Source of the DNA: Cohnella nanjingensis
GTDB lineage: Bacteria > Bacillota > Bacilli > Paenibacillales > Paenibacillaceae
Length of the DNA: 64,000 nt
Reading direction: 5' to 3'
Assembly: GCF_014212125.1 (NCBI RefSeq)
Contig: NZ_JACJVP010000006.1
Span: 1-64,000 of the forward strand
In this document: one piece after another, positions 40,624-49,853 of the stretch
Layout: every line of letters begins with the position of its first letter
Position numbering within the stretch: the stretch's first letter is position 1
Made by a program: the position numbers and the translations under genes
Notes under the pieces: generated by a model
Database searches by the model: none
Told to the model about the DNA's origin: nothing
The model's input: the letters and a program-made list of their open reading frames with translations, nothing else

Positions 40624-41979
40624 TTATTTCCAGGCTTTGTTGATTCGGTCTTCCCATTCCTGCAGCGCCTTTTCGAGCGGCAGTTTGTTCAGCAAATATT
40701 TGTTCATCGCTTCTTCGTAACCGGTATTCGACTCGTTGATCAGCGAAACCGGCAGCTTCGAGCTCAGAATCGGCAGGATATCGGCTTCCGGCGCGATCGT
40801 ATAAGCTTCCACGTTCTTGCCTTCCACCGGACTGTTGCGCCACGTGTCGTCGTTCACCATCGATTTGAGCACGGGAACCGCGTTGCCGGCCGAATTGAAC
40901 GCCTTCTGTCCTTCCGCCGTCAGGAACATCGATACGAACGCTCCGGCTTCCTCTTTATGCTTCGTCGTAGCGCTTACGGAGTAACCGCTCGTCCCGCCGC
41001 CGACCGCATGGACGGATGGCAGCTTCGGGAACGGAAGCACGTCCCATTCGAAGCCTTTCGCTTTGGCGACGTCGTTCACTTGGGAGGCGACGGCCTTGAC
41101 CGCAAAGTAGAACGCTACTTTGCCGGCCATGAACATATCCTCGGGATATTGACCGTTCGGGTCTAGCGCATAGCCGTTCTTGGACAAGTCCCACAGATCC
41201 TTCAGCCCCTGGCCGACGAGCGGATCGGAAGCGACCGTCAGCTTGTGGTTGGCTTCGTCGATCAGCTTGCCGCCGCGGCCGAGCGCGAACGGCGTCCACA
41301 CCGCCCACCAGTGAATGTTCGAGTTGACCGCCCATTGGATCGTGTTCCCGGAAGCGTCCTTCTTGGTCAGCTTTTGGGCGTAATCCATGAACGTGTTCCA
41401 GTCCCAGTCGTTGGACGGCATACTCAGACCGGCTTCCTTCAGCAGCGACGTATTGACCAGCGTCACGACATGCGCGTAATCGCGGGGAACCATATACGTC
41501 TTGCCGTCCACCTGGCCGAGGCCGAGCATGCTGGAGTATACGTCTCCGGTATCGATGCCGTTCGCCGCGATAGCATCGTCAAGCGGGGCAAGAATTCCCA
41601 GATCCTGAAACTCTCTTACCGACGTATCCGGCAACCAGAACACGTCCGGAAGCTCGTTAGCCGCAGATTGGGCCAATACCTTCGCGTGCGGATCGCCGAC
41701 CATCTTCTCTACGTTCACGGTCACGTACGGATATTTCTCCTTGAACGCTTTGACGACGGCGTCGACGTTCTCGGCTTCGCCCGGCCATTCCGGCACGCCT
41801 ACGCGGATTTCCACGGGGTCATGCTGCTTCGTCTCCTCCGTCCCTTGAGCCGCGCTAGGACTTGGGCTTGAATCCGCTTTATTGTCGTTATTTCCTTTGT
41901 TGCCGCCGCACGCGGCCAGCATGATCGTCGTACAGATGATGAGCGCGGCCAGAGCCGATTTTTTAATCTTCGCTTTCAT
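40624..41979 (-). CDS. Extracellular solute-binding lipoprotein
   Basis: About 451 residues. Signal MKAKIKKSALAALIICTTIM, lipobox LAAC, Asn/Asp/Ser-rich linker, then a family-1 binding-protein fold (VEIRVGVPEWPGEAENVDAV). ATG 41979 follows GGGAGGG; the longer open frame to 42090 lacks a site. First gene of the eight-gene operon, preceded by a LacI-type operator and a cre-like site. Confidence 0.9.
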   Translation of the reverse strand: MKAKIKKSALAALIICTTIMLAACGGNKGNNDNKADSSPSPSAAQGTEETKQHDPVEIRVGVPEWPGEAENVDAVVKAFKEKYPYVTVNVEKMVGDPHAKVLAQSAANELPDVFWLPDTSVREFQDLGILAPLDDAIAANGIDTGDVYSSMLGLGQVDGKTYMVPRDYAHVVTLVNTSLLKEAGLSMPSNDWDWNTFMDYAQKLTKKDASGNTIQWAVNSNIHWWAVWTPFALGRGGKLIDEANHKLTVASDPLVGQGLKDLWDLSKNGYALDPNGQYPEDMFMAGKVAFYFAVKAVASQVNDVAKAKGFEWDVLPFPKLPSVHAVGGGTSGYSVSATTKHKEEAGAFVSMFLTAEGQKAFNSAGNAVPVLKSMVNDDTWRNSPVEGKNVEAYTIAPEADILPILSSKLPVSLINESNTGYEEAMNKYLLNKLPLEKALQEWEDRINKAWK

Positions 41980-42000
41980 GTAGTCGCCCTCCCTCAAATT

Positions 42001-42014
42001 TGTAAAGCGCTTAC
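42001..42014. promoter_or_regulatory. cre-like site upstream of the binding-protein gene
   Basis: TGTAAAGCGCTTAC, close to the catabolite-responsive element consensus though not a perfect match; it lies between promoter region and start codon, a position where CcpA would block transcription. Confidence 0.5.
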
Positions 42015-42090
42015 GAAACAGGTCCGACTTGTTTGGCCTTCTTTGTCTATCCTCCCCTTCGTCTTCTCGCGAACGAAATAAAACAAACAA

Positions 42091-42102
42091 TAAAACGTTT
42101 TA
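42091..42102. promoter_or_regulatory. LacI-family operator candidate 1
   Basis: Perfect palindrome TAAAACGTTTTA with the central CpG typical of LacI-family operators. Near-identical sites occur at 43241 (TAAATCGTTTAA) and 46002 (TGAAACGTTTTA). Confidence 0.7.
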
Positions 42103-42220
42103 CTTTTTTCATTTTATTGCCGTTGCTTACGGTTGTCAATTCCCTTTTCCCCGATAACAGAAAAATAACCTCCGTACGGATTCCGGGAATTTCCCGTTCA
42201 TTCCGTACAGAGGATACCTT

Positions 42221-43228
42221 CTACTTGCTGGGTACGAACGTATTGCGGACGATCAGCTTGGAGTCGATCACGATGCTTTCCGGCTCTGTCCGGCGGGTAT
42301 TGGCGATCCGTTTGATCAGAAGGCGCGCCGACTCTCCCGCAATGACGTTCGTCGGGATATGGATGGCCGATATGCCGTAGCTTTCGGCGAGCGGACTGTC
42401 GTCGAACGTGATGACCGCCATGTCGCGATGATCCAGGCCATGCTCCTTGAGCGATTCGATCATGCCGATCGCCAGCAGATTGGAACCGGCGAGCAGCGCC
42501 GTAGGCGGCTCCTTCTGGCGAAGGAAGTGCTCCATCGCTTTCTTGCCGCTCTCGATGTCTCCGCTCCCGATCGACACGTAATTCTCGTCGTAAGCGATAT
42601 TGTGGCTGAGCAGCGCCTGGCGGTAACCGGAATGCCGGTCGCTGCTGACGAGAAAATCGATCGGTCCCGGCGAGGAGAAGCCGATCCGCGTATGGCCGGA
42701 CTTGATCAGCGACACGGTGGCCTGATAGGAGGCGTCGACGTTGTCGACGTCGACCCAGCTGCAGTACACCCCTTCGGGCGGACGACTCATCAACACATAC
42801 GGAAAATTGAGATCGTTAAGCGTCCGGAACGTCTTGACGTCGTTCAGCGGAAGGAAGAAGAGCAGGCCGCGCACGATGCCGCTCTGCACGAGATCCAGCG
42901 CCTTCGAGCCTCCCAGGCTGTCTTCCCAGTCGAGCAGCATATTGTACTTCTTCTCGCTGGCCACCTCGCCGACTCCGCTCAGAATGTCCATTCCGACGAA
43001 AGGAAGAAATTCGGTTCCGGGCTTCGGAATGATAAGGCCGATCGTATTGATTTTATTGCTTGTAACCAATCCTTTGGCCAGGGCGTTCGGCGTATAGTTC
43101 AGCCGCTCGGCTGCTTCGATGACTTTGGCGCGCGTCTCATCGGACAGGCTGCCTTTGCCGTTCAGCGCCAAAGAAGCGGCCGCGACCGATACGCCGGCCT
43201 CCCTGGCGACATCTTTAATCGTAGCCAA
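42221..43228 (-). CDS. LacI-family transcriptional regulator
   Basis: 335 residues. N-terminal helix-turn-helix ATIKDVAREAGVSVAAASLA and hinge helix (ALAKGLVTSNK region), then a periplasmic-binding-type ligand domain (IGLIIPKP ... VITFDDSPLAESYGI). TTG 43228 after AGGAG. It lies between two operons that share matching palindromes, and one such palindrome overlaps its own promoter region, so it likely represses both operons and itself until an oligosaccharide binds. Confidence 0.9.
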   Translation of the reverse strand: MATIKDVAREAGVSVAAASLALNGKGSLSDETRAKVIEAAERLNYTPNALAKGLVTSNKINTIGLIIPKPGTEFLPFVGMDILSGVGEVASEKKYNMLLDWEDSLGGSKALDLVQSGIVRGLLFFLPLNDVKTFRTLNDLNFPYVLMSRPPEGVYCSWVDVDNVDASYQATVSLIKSGHTRIGFSSPGPIDFLVSSDRHSGYRQALLSHNIAYDENYVSIGSGDIESGKKAMEHFLRQKEPPTALLAGSNLLAIGMIESLKEHGLDHRDMAVITFDDSPLAESYGISAIHIPTNVIAGESARLLIKRIANTRRTEPESIVIDSKLIVRNTFVPSK

Positions 43229-43240
43229 TTAAACAACTCC

Positions 43241-43252
43241 TAAATCGTTTAA
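43241..43252. promoter_or_regulatory. LacI-family operator candidate 2 (autoregulatory)
   Basis: TAAATCGTTTAA, 12 bp upstream of the LacI-family start codon; same core as the sites at 42091 and 46002. Confidence 0.55.
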
Positions 43253-43363
43253 GTACTAAAAACATAACATATTGACGTTGCTTATTCAATCGCTTGTCAT
43301 AACCAAAGGCGGAAGCGACCGCCTCCGCCTTTGCGCTGCTACCGATTCGTCCGTCTGCCGCGA

Positions 43364-45979
43364 TTACGGCAGTTGGTAGTGATAGATTTCGATCTCCGCC
43401 AATTGCAGCCGGTAGCTTCCTGGATCGTCCACCGTCGGCGTGCCGAGCTTGGTTACGAGCACCCGAACGTGACGGGCGGTAACCGGCGTAAAATTGTATT
43501 CCTGCGGGAATCCGACTGGGTTGCCCTGATTCGCGATCGTTGCGACGGTGCTGTAGCTTCCGCCGTCCGGCGCCGTCTGGATCGTGAAATCGACCGGGAA
43601 ATTGGGCGTTCCCCCGCCCACGGCGTCGGTGAACAGCCGCGGGAACAGCTTCACTTTATCCACGGTTTGGTCCGAGCCGAGATCCACGTCGACCCAGACC
43701 GGCGTCGAGGAAATATCGTCGGAAGCGTAAGGATGGGTCGTATAACCCGCCGAACCGAATACGGGCGATTCGATGCCGTCCGTCAGCTTCGATACGTCCC
43801 AATCGGCGATCGCGAGCGAATCGTTGGCCGTCACCGTCTTGAATCGCGCCAAGTTGGGAATGTTGGACGAGCCGAGATTAGCCGTGCCGCCCGGCACCGT
43901 CTGGGTCGTCAGCCGGACATTGTCGAACGAGACGCTGCTTTTGACATTGACCAGGCTAAGATAGCCGCTGCCAAATGCGGTATGCGGTTCGTTCCAGTCG
44001 ATTTGCGGGCTTGCGGCGTTGCCGACGAATACTTGAATATTGCCTTCGTGCTTCATGATTTTCAGATGCACGAATCCGGCGGTCGGATTCGCTTCCGTGG
44101 GGACCGGCTTAACGACGACTTTGTTTTCGGCTCCTCCCTTGTATAGGGAGAGATTTCCGTTTGATTCCATCAGCACCAAATAGCCGCTTTCGTAATAGGC
44201 ATCGGCAGCGTTCGTCTTGGCGAAGTGGAGACCGACCCAATTGCCGGCGGAAGCGGAATTGATCTTCACGTCCATCTCCATGACCCCATTGCCGAAGACG
44301 ACGCCGTTCATTGTACTGGCGCCCGGGTCGGCGGCCATGTTCGTCTGGTTGTACGTTCCTCCCGAGATCGACCAAGTCCCCGAATCCGCAGTCCAGCCGC
44401 CGGCGCCCGAGGAGAAATCGTCTCCGAAGTTGTTGGCCGCCGTCACATTGTCGAACACCGCGCTTGCCATTCGGGTGACGAGGCCGAAGCGGCCGCTATC
44501 GTAATAAAGACCGGGATCGGTCCAATTGATGACGGGCGAGGCGGCTCCGCCTGCATATACTTTTAGATTTCCGCCGCTTTTCACGACTTTAAGATGAACG
44601 GAACCGGCTGTAGGATCGACGCCGGAGGCGATTTCGCCCGTCACCTGACCCGTGCCGGCCTTGAAGATCGCCATATTGCCGTTGGCGCGAATGAAGACGA
44701 GGTACCCGCTTTCGGTAAAATTATCGTCGGCTTTGATTTTTCCGATATGCAGTCCCGCCCATTCTCCCGGATCGGCCGCCCCCGTAATATGCACATCGGT
44801 CTCATAGGCGGCGTCCCCGAAGACGGTTTTCTTCACGTCTGCGTATGCCGTGTCGGCCGTCAGACTGCTCTGCCGATAGGCGCCGCCGCTCGCCGACCAT
44901 TTGCCGGCGTAGGCGGTCCAATTGCCGATGCCGGTAGAGAACGTGTCTCCGAAAGCGCCGCTCTTGACGGTGCTGAATGTAATGGGCGTCAGTCGCGTAT
45001 TCCAATTCAACGCGGGGCCGAAGGAACCGTAAGCGTAGCTGATGAATGGCGAATCGTCGGCTTTGATATGTCCGTATGCGTCTCCGCTAAGACCGGCATT
45101 ACTTGATTTGGCAAAATGATCTCCATCCATGTAATACTCCCTGGTGAACGAGTAGCCGTCGGTCGAGCTGAATACCTCGACGTAGGAGACATCGGATCCC
45201 CAGTTGTTCGTCTGAACGCCGATGAACTTATTCAGCGACTCGACGTATTTGACGTCGGTGGCGTCCTCGAACGTCGACTTATTGAGAGCGACGCCGTGGT
45301 ATGTCAGGCTGCCCGGCCAGTTCGCATTGGACGTCGAAGCTGTCGCCACCCGCAGCTGATTCATGTTGTTGTCGACCCAGCTGTAATAGATATAAAGCGT
45401 GGAGTCCTTAACGACAAAACTAGGCTGTCCCGCGCCGTACACGAGCGGACTGCCGTCGTATACGATGAACGGCTGCGGGTAGCCGCCCCATCCCGAGCCG
45501 TCCCATTTCTCCCAAGGCCCCGTCGGACCGGTCGAACGGGCCACGTAAATCTGGTTGTCCGTGCCTCCCCGGTTAGTCGTCGACGTGTAAGCGATGTAGT
45601 AATAGCCGCCGAATTTAATGACGCCGGGATCGCAGGTCGAAAGCGCATCCATCGAGCCGGCCGTTGGCGGCAGCACGATCTGGTTGCTTCCCCAAGTCCG
45701 TCCGCCGTCCGTAGACCGCTGATAACGGATGTAGTCGTAAGGCAGCGGGCTGCCTCCTTCCGAACACGCCCACATATCGATGCTGCCGTCGCCGTTATCG
45801 ATAAAGGATGGCCCGTAGCGGTAGCCGCCGATCGTTGCGCCTTCGTAAATATCCCATCCCGGCGATCCGGTGACGGCGATATGGGACGCGGAGGACGAAG
45901 AAGCGAATGCTAGCGATGGAAGGCATACAACAGCAATCAAAACTACGGAAAGCATCCATTTCAAAGATGAGCGAAACAT
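43364..45979 (-). CDS. Secreted multi-module beta-propeller glycosidase with CBM32-type module
   Basis: About 871 residues with signal peptide (cleavage near LAFASSSS). Residues about 20-340 form a GH43/GH32-like propeller (GYRYGPSFIDNGDGSIDMWA, GGRTWGSNQIVLP). Two similar ~170-residue beta-sandwich modules follow (GDTFSTGIGNWTAYAGKW and GDDFSSGAGGWTADSGTW), and a C-terminal F5/8 type C (CBM32-like) domain from about 720 (LARFKTVTANDSLAIADWDV). The specific linkage is not evident. GAGGAGGG favours ATG 45979 over 45994. Its promoter carries LacI-type and cre-like sites. Confidence 0.8.
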   Translation of the reverse strand: MFRSSLKWMLSVVLIAVVCLPSLAFASSSSASHIAVTGSPGWDIYEGATIGGYRYGPSFIDNGDGSIDMWACSEGGSPLPYDYIRYQRSTDGGRTWGSNQIVLPPTAGSMDALSTCDPGVIKFGGYYYIAYTSTTNRGGTDNQIYVARSTGPTGPWEKWDGSGWGGYPQPFIVYDGSPLVYGAGQPSFVVKDSTLYIYYSWVDNNMNQLRVATASTSNANWPGSLTYHGVALNKSTFEDATDVKYVESLNKFIGVQTNNWGSDVSYVEVFSSTDGYSFTREYYMDGDHFAKSSNAGLSGDAYGHIKADDSPFISYAYGSFGPALNWNTRLTPITFSTVKSGAFGDTFSTGIGNWTAYAGKWSASGGAYRQSSLTADTAYADVKKTVFGDAAYETDVHITGAADPGEWAGLHIGKIKADDNFTESGYLVFIRANGNMAIFKAGTGQVTGEIASGVDPTAGSVHLKVVKSGGNLKVYAGGAASPVINWTDPGLYYDSGRFGLVTRMASAVFDNVTAANNFGDDFSSGAGGWTADSGTWSISGGTYNQTNMAADPGASTMNGVVFGNGVMEMDVKINSASAGNWVGLHFAKTNAADAYYESGYLVLMESNGNLSLYKGGAENKVVVKPVPTEANPTAGFVHLKIMKHEGNIQVFVGNAASPQIDWNEPHTAFGSGYLSLVNVKSSVSFDNVRLTTQTVPGGTANLGSSNIPNLARFKTVTANDSLAIADWDVSKLTDGIESPVFGSAGYTTHPYASDDISSTPVWVDVDLGSDQTVDKVKLFPRLFTDAVGGGTPNFPVDFTIQTAPDGGSYSTVATIANQGNPVGFPQEYNFTPVTARHVRVLVTKLGTPTVDDPGSYRLQLAEIEIYHYQLP

Positions 45980-46000
45980 AAATTCCCTCCTCATTTTTTA

Positions 46001-46044
46001 GTGAAACGTTTTATTTAGATTTTATTTTAATGTAAGCGCATTAT
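46001..46044. promoter_or_regulatory. LacI-type operator 3 and cre-like site before the secreted propeller gene
   Basis: GTGAAACGTTTTAT (46001-46014) matches the putative LacI operator; TGTAAGCGCATTAT (46031-46044) matches the cre consensus at about 12 of 14 positions. A minus-strand promoter TTACAT-N16-TAAAAC would overlap both. Confidence 0.6.
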
Positions 46045-46216
46045 TTTAGCAAGATGCTGGATGAAACCTCTTGATCTTCCTTCATTACGCCATAGAAAAA
46101 GCCTGTTGAAAGGCACTCATCGACAAGCTCATTCGTAATGGCTCTTTGAACATTTCCTTCCCGAGCAAGTAAGCATCTTCCATTTCCGTTCTTCGTCGGA
46201 GCCGGGCCTTATCGGC

Positions 46217-46261
46217 AAAAAGCCGGCCGACAAAGGAACGAACTCCCCTTGTCGGCCGGCT
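46217..46261 (-). terminator. Terminator of the FAD oxidoreductase gene
   Basis: AGCCGGCCGACAA pairs perfectly with TTGTCGGCCGGCT; the minus strand continues TTTTTGCC. Located 19 bp after the stop codon. Confidence 0.9.
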
Positions 46262-46279
46262 ATGGTTGCTTGCGCCGCC

Positions 46280-48529
46280 TTACGCGTAAACGCGCACTTC
46301 GACGATCTCGGCGTACTCGCTGCCGTTGGTCGATTCGACGACGATCCGCAAGCGCTCCGCCTTGACGGCGGCGTCCAGCGCGTGCACGCGCTTGCGCTTG
46401 TAGTTGTCGCGGCCCTCCGCGACCGTCCTCCAGCTTCCTCCGACGTACGCTTCGATCCGATAATCCTTGACGAGCGTAGGCATCGCCTCGAACGGCGTGA
46501 TGTGATGGTGCAGGTTGATCAGGTCCTCGTTCACGTCGTCGTTAAACGTGACATGGACTTGCCGAATGTCGACCGGCTCGCGCCAAGTGAGCTCGAGCCA
46601 CTCGGGACGGCCGGCGGCGATCCGCTCGGACGACCACATGTGCGGCCCGCCGTAAGGACGGACGTAGCCGTCGATCGCTTTGGCCGCGGCGAAGGCGGCG
46701 GTCGGCCCCATCAGCCGGATGCAGGGCGTCTGGCGAGCGAATCTCCGCATCGACCATTGCACGACCGGCTGATCCGGCTGGTGCTCCTCGAGATCCGACG
46801 ATACGCGAGGCTTATCGCCCTTCCAGTAGGCGAGCGCGCCCGTCGTCGGCCGATCGTCCAGATGCAGCGCCAGCGCATCGTTCGCCTTGACGATCAGGAA
46901 CGCGTTGCATGCCTTGGCCGGCTGCCAGCGCAGATCGAGCTTCACCCACTGGAGACCGCCGGCCGCGACGGGCGCCGACGCCTGTTGCACCTTCCCGCTC
47001 GGCACGTAGTTCTCGGCCCGTCCGGTCTCCCATAGCTCGACGGTAAGCGTCGTATCGGCGCTGGCATCGACGAGCAGCTCGATGCCGTCCAGCGTCGGAT
47101 CGACCGGCACGGTGAGACCGATGTCGGTCTCCAGCGCCGCCGTTCCCGCCGTACGCTCGACCGCGAAGCGGCGCCGCTCGCTCGAGGCGCCGACGGCTGC
47201 CTTGCGCGCCAGATCAGCCTCGTCCTCGTTGCGCAATCCCAGAATCGACGCGTCTTGGCGCAGCATCGTCTGCTGCAGCTCTCGCAGATGGTCCGCGTGC
47301 AGTTCGCGCGGCGTGACGCCTTTGGCGGCGCACAACGCGGCGCCGGCGCCGGCCGCTTCGCCGATGACGGCGCACGTCGCCATGACGCGCGTCGTGCCGA
47401 ACGCCACGTGCGAGGCGCTGATGTCGCGGCCGGCCATCAGCATGTTGTTCACGTTCGCCGAGTAGAGCGAACGGAACGGAATATGGTAGTTGCCGTCCAT
47501 GTGCAGATGCTTCGACCCCGCCTCGGTAGCGTATACGCCTTGCGGGGGATGCAGGTCGATCGACCAGCCGCCGAACGCCACGCGGTCCTCGAATTCCCGC
47601 TGCGCCAGAATGTCGTTCTGGTTCAGCACGTAATCGCCGACGAAGCGGCGGTATTCGCGCTTGCCGGGAATCGAACCGACCCATTCCAGCGTCATGTTCT
47701 CGGCGTCGAACTTGCCGGAGTTCTTGATATAATCCCAGATGCCGTAGATGACCGACCACAGCTCGTCGCGGATGCCCTCGTTGTCGTGAACGGCATCGCG
47801 TTCGCCGCCCCATTCGATCCACCAGTAGGCGCAGCCGTTGTCGCCGCTGCGAATGATGCGCCGTTCGGGAATCGTCGTCTTCGCGATGTCCTTGGCGATG
47901 CTAGGCGCCTTGAATTTGACCGGATGACCCGCGTCCTTCGTATAGAAGAGCAGCGTGCTGCCGAGCGTGATATCGTCGGCGACGAGCGGCGCCCAGTCTT
48001 CCTGGAACTCCTCGCGCGCTTCGCGGCCCAGCCGGTACTTCGCGCCTGCCAGGAAGCCGACCAAGCCGTCGCCGGTGCAATCCAGATAGACCTTGCTCTC
48101 GAAGCGGATGCGCCGCTCCGAGCCCATCATCCAGCCGGTCGCCGAGCGGATCGTCCGGTCGTTCTCCTCCCCGTCGGCTTCGACCTCGTGCACGTCGGTG
48201 TTCAGGAACAGCTCGATGTTCGGCTCCGCCCGGACCGCCTCATGCACGGCCATATCCCAGAGGTACGGGTTGCCGTCCTTGTTGCGGTACTGATTCTCGA
48301 CGAAAAGTTCGCCCATAATCCCGGTCTCGCGCGCGTAGCGATGCGTCCCGTGCGCGGTGGCGCCGCATACCCATACCCGCACCTCGCTGCTCGAGTTGCC
48401 GCCGAGCACCGGCCGATTGTTGACGAGCGCCACACTCCGCCCGAGCCGGGCCGCCGCGATCGCCGCGCACACGCCGGCCAACCCGCCGCCGACAACGGTT
48501 ACATCCGTTACGACCGTTTCATTTCGCAT
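46280..48529 (-). CDS. FAD-dependent oxidoreductase with C-terminal F5/8-like module
   Basis: About 749 residues. Residues about 6-40 carry the dinucleotide-binding motif VVGGGLAGVCAAIAAARLG, followed by a PF12831-type FAD oxidoreductase body (NRPVLGGNSSSEVRVWVCG, YLDCTGDGLVGFLAGA, LMAGRDISASHVAFGTTRVM). The last ~230 residues are beta-rich and resemble a galactose-binding/F5-8 domain. No signal peptide. Reaction unknown; relatives are frequent beside plant-glycan genes. ATG 48529 after GAGGAGG. Divergent from an AraC-type gene that probably activates it. Confidence 0.8.
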   Translation of the reverse strand: MRNETVVTDVTVVGGGLAGVCAAIAAARLGRSVALVNNRPVLGGNSSSEVRVWVCGATAHGTHRYARETGIMGELFVENQYRNKDGNPYLWDMAVHEAVRAEPNIELFLNTDVHEVEADGEENDRTIRSATGWMMGSERRIRFESKVYLDCTGDGLVGFLAGAKYRLGREAREEFQEDWAPLVADDITLGSTLLFYTKDAGHPVKFKAPSIAKDIAKTTIPERRIIRSGDNGCAYWWIEWGGERDAVHDNEGIRDELWSVIYGIWDYIKNSGKFDAENMTLEWVGSIPGKREYRRFVGDYVLNQNDILAQREFEDRVAFGGWSIDLHPPQGVYATEAGSKHLHMDGNYHIPFRSLYSANVNNMLMAGRDISASHVAFGTTRVMATCAVIGEAAGAGAALCAAKGVTPRELHADHLRELQQTMLRQDASILGLRNEDEADLARKAAVGASSERRRFAVERTAGTAALETDIGLTVPVDPTLDGIELLVDASADTTLTVELWETGRAENYVPSGKVQQASAPVAAGGLQWVKLDLRWQPAKACNAFLIVKANDALALHLDDRPTTGALAYWKGDKPRVSSDLEEHQPDQPVVQWSMRRFARQTPCIRLMGPTAAFAAAKAIDGYVRPYGGPHMWSSERIAAGRPEWLELTWREPVDIRQVHVTFNDDVNEDLINLHHHITPFEAMPTLVKDYRIEAYVGGSWRTVAEGRDNYKRKRVHALDAAVKAERLRIVVESTNGSEYAEIVEVRVYA

Positions 48530-48668
48530 CGATTGATCCTCCTCTGATTCATACCATCTTATCCGTGATTTCATCTTAATCCAGCGTATTGCCAAATAAC
48601 ATGCACCGTATTACGATAGGCATATCCTTTATTTCATTTCTACCCATTTGCGGGAAAGAGGCGAAGGC

Positions 48669-49460
48669 ATGCGCAGCCATTGGTCGGTACAGCCGATCGG
48701 GTACATGTATTGGCACAAGAAGGAGCAGTTCCTGTTGGAGCGCGATACGGATTCCTGCTGGACGATGTTCGCGGTCGAGAGCGGGCAATTCGCCTTCCGG
48801 ATCGGCGACCGGGAAGGCGAAGCCGGATTCGGCGACGTTGTCGTCTGTCCGCCGGACATCGCCTTTCACCGAAGAACGATAACGCCGCTGACGTTCCATT
48901 TCGTCAAATTCGCCTGGGAGCAGGATCTTTCTCCGGAAGAGGCCGACGTACTGGCGGGACGTTGGACGGTCAAGGACGCGGAGCGGCTCCTGTCGACGTA
49001 CCGCTACATGAGGGAGTTGGGGAGCAGCTTCCGGGAAGAGCCGGCGTTCGGCCGAATGAAGCATATGATCGAGGATCTGTGGCGGCTCCTCGAGATGGAG
49101 CGCGTCAGCGTCGAATCGCCCGCGGAGAGCGATAGGCCCGATCCGGACATGCAGCGGGCGCGGCAGTGGCTGCGCGAACGCGCCTACGGGCCGCTCGCGA
49201 TGAGCGAGCTGGCGGCCGATCTCGGCATTAGTCCGGTGCAGCTGACGCGGCGATTCCGCGCGGCTTACCGGACGACGCCGTCCGGCTTTGTGACCGAGCT
49301 TCGGCTCGGCCGCGCTTGCCGGCTGCTGGAGGAGACGACGCGGCCGCTGGAGTGGATCGCGCAGCAGTGCGGCTACGAGAACAGCTTCTACTTGAGCCGG
49401 ATATTCAGCGCGAAGCTCGGCATGACGCCATCGGCGCACCGCAAGCTGCACCGCGTGTAG
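48669..49460 (+). CDS. AraC-family transcriptional regulator
   Basis: About 263 residues. N-terminal cupin-like sensing domain (about 5-110; VESGQFAFRIGDREGEAGFG) and two C-terminal helix-turn-helix motifs (AMSELAADLGISPVQLTRRF and PLEWIAQQCGYENSFYLSRI) of the AraC/XylS type. ATG 48669 follows AGAGG; a TTG at 48648 is less likely. Divergently transcribed from the FAD oxidoreductase, 139 bp apart, so this gap should contain the regulator's sites. Confidence 0.9.
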   Translation: MRSHWSVQPIGYMYWHKKEQFLLERDTDSCWTMFAVESGQFAFRIGDREGEAGFGDVVVCPPDIAFHRRTITPLTFHFVKFAWEQDLSPEEADVLAGRWTVKDAERLLSTYRYMRELGSSFREEPAFGRMKHMIEDLWRLLEMERVSVESPAESDRPDPDMQRARQWLRERAYGPLAMSELAADLGISPVQLTRRFRAAYRTTPSGFVTELRLGRACRLLEETTRPLEWIAQQCGYENSFYLSRIFSAKLGMTPSAHRKLHRV

Positions 49461-49511
49461 CCGCGCGCGCAGTCGCCCGCGTCAGACATCTTTTTGGAAA
49501 GGAGCTTCCGG

Positions 49512-49794
49512 ATGCCGGTCGATTCTACCCGGCGGCAGCGCCCAGGTGGCTCTTTACGATTTTCGCGGTTACCTGCATTCGACGCGGACGCATACGACCA
49601 AGACCGACTATGCCGCTCTCCGGCAGGAGCCGTGGTTCAAACGGACGATCGAGCGGCAAGGCTCGCCCAATTGGATGGTCCCGATCGAATCGCCCGAGAC
49701 GCCCGGCGAGCCGCTGCTCGTCATGACCCGGCTGCTGAATGCCTATCGTCAGAACGGTAGGGAGGATGGGCTAGAACTCTACTGTTTGGTATGA
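49512..49794 (+). pseudogene. Short frameshifted gene of unknown family
   Basis: A strong site (GGAAAGGAG) and ATG at 49512 begin a frame (MPVDSTRRQRPG) that soon loses coding character. Another frame, open from about 49530, reads PGGSAQVALYDFRGYLHSTR, TDYAALRQEPWFKRTIERQG and PLLVMTRLLNAYRQNGREDG to a stop at 49794 and looks like real protein. A one-base shift near 49530 would join them into about 93 residues. I do not recognise the family. Confidence 0.45.
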
Positions 49795-49853
49795 ATCCTA
49801 TTAGCTTTGTCGATACTGTTCATATAGATCCTGGTAGACGAGGAGTGTCCCTC

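Noticed and set aside
47255-48547. A 430-residue plus-strand open frame
   Set aside because: Antisense to the FAD oxidoreductase; composition is typical shadow sequence with no recognisable domain.
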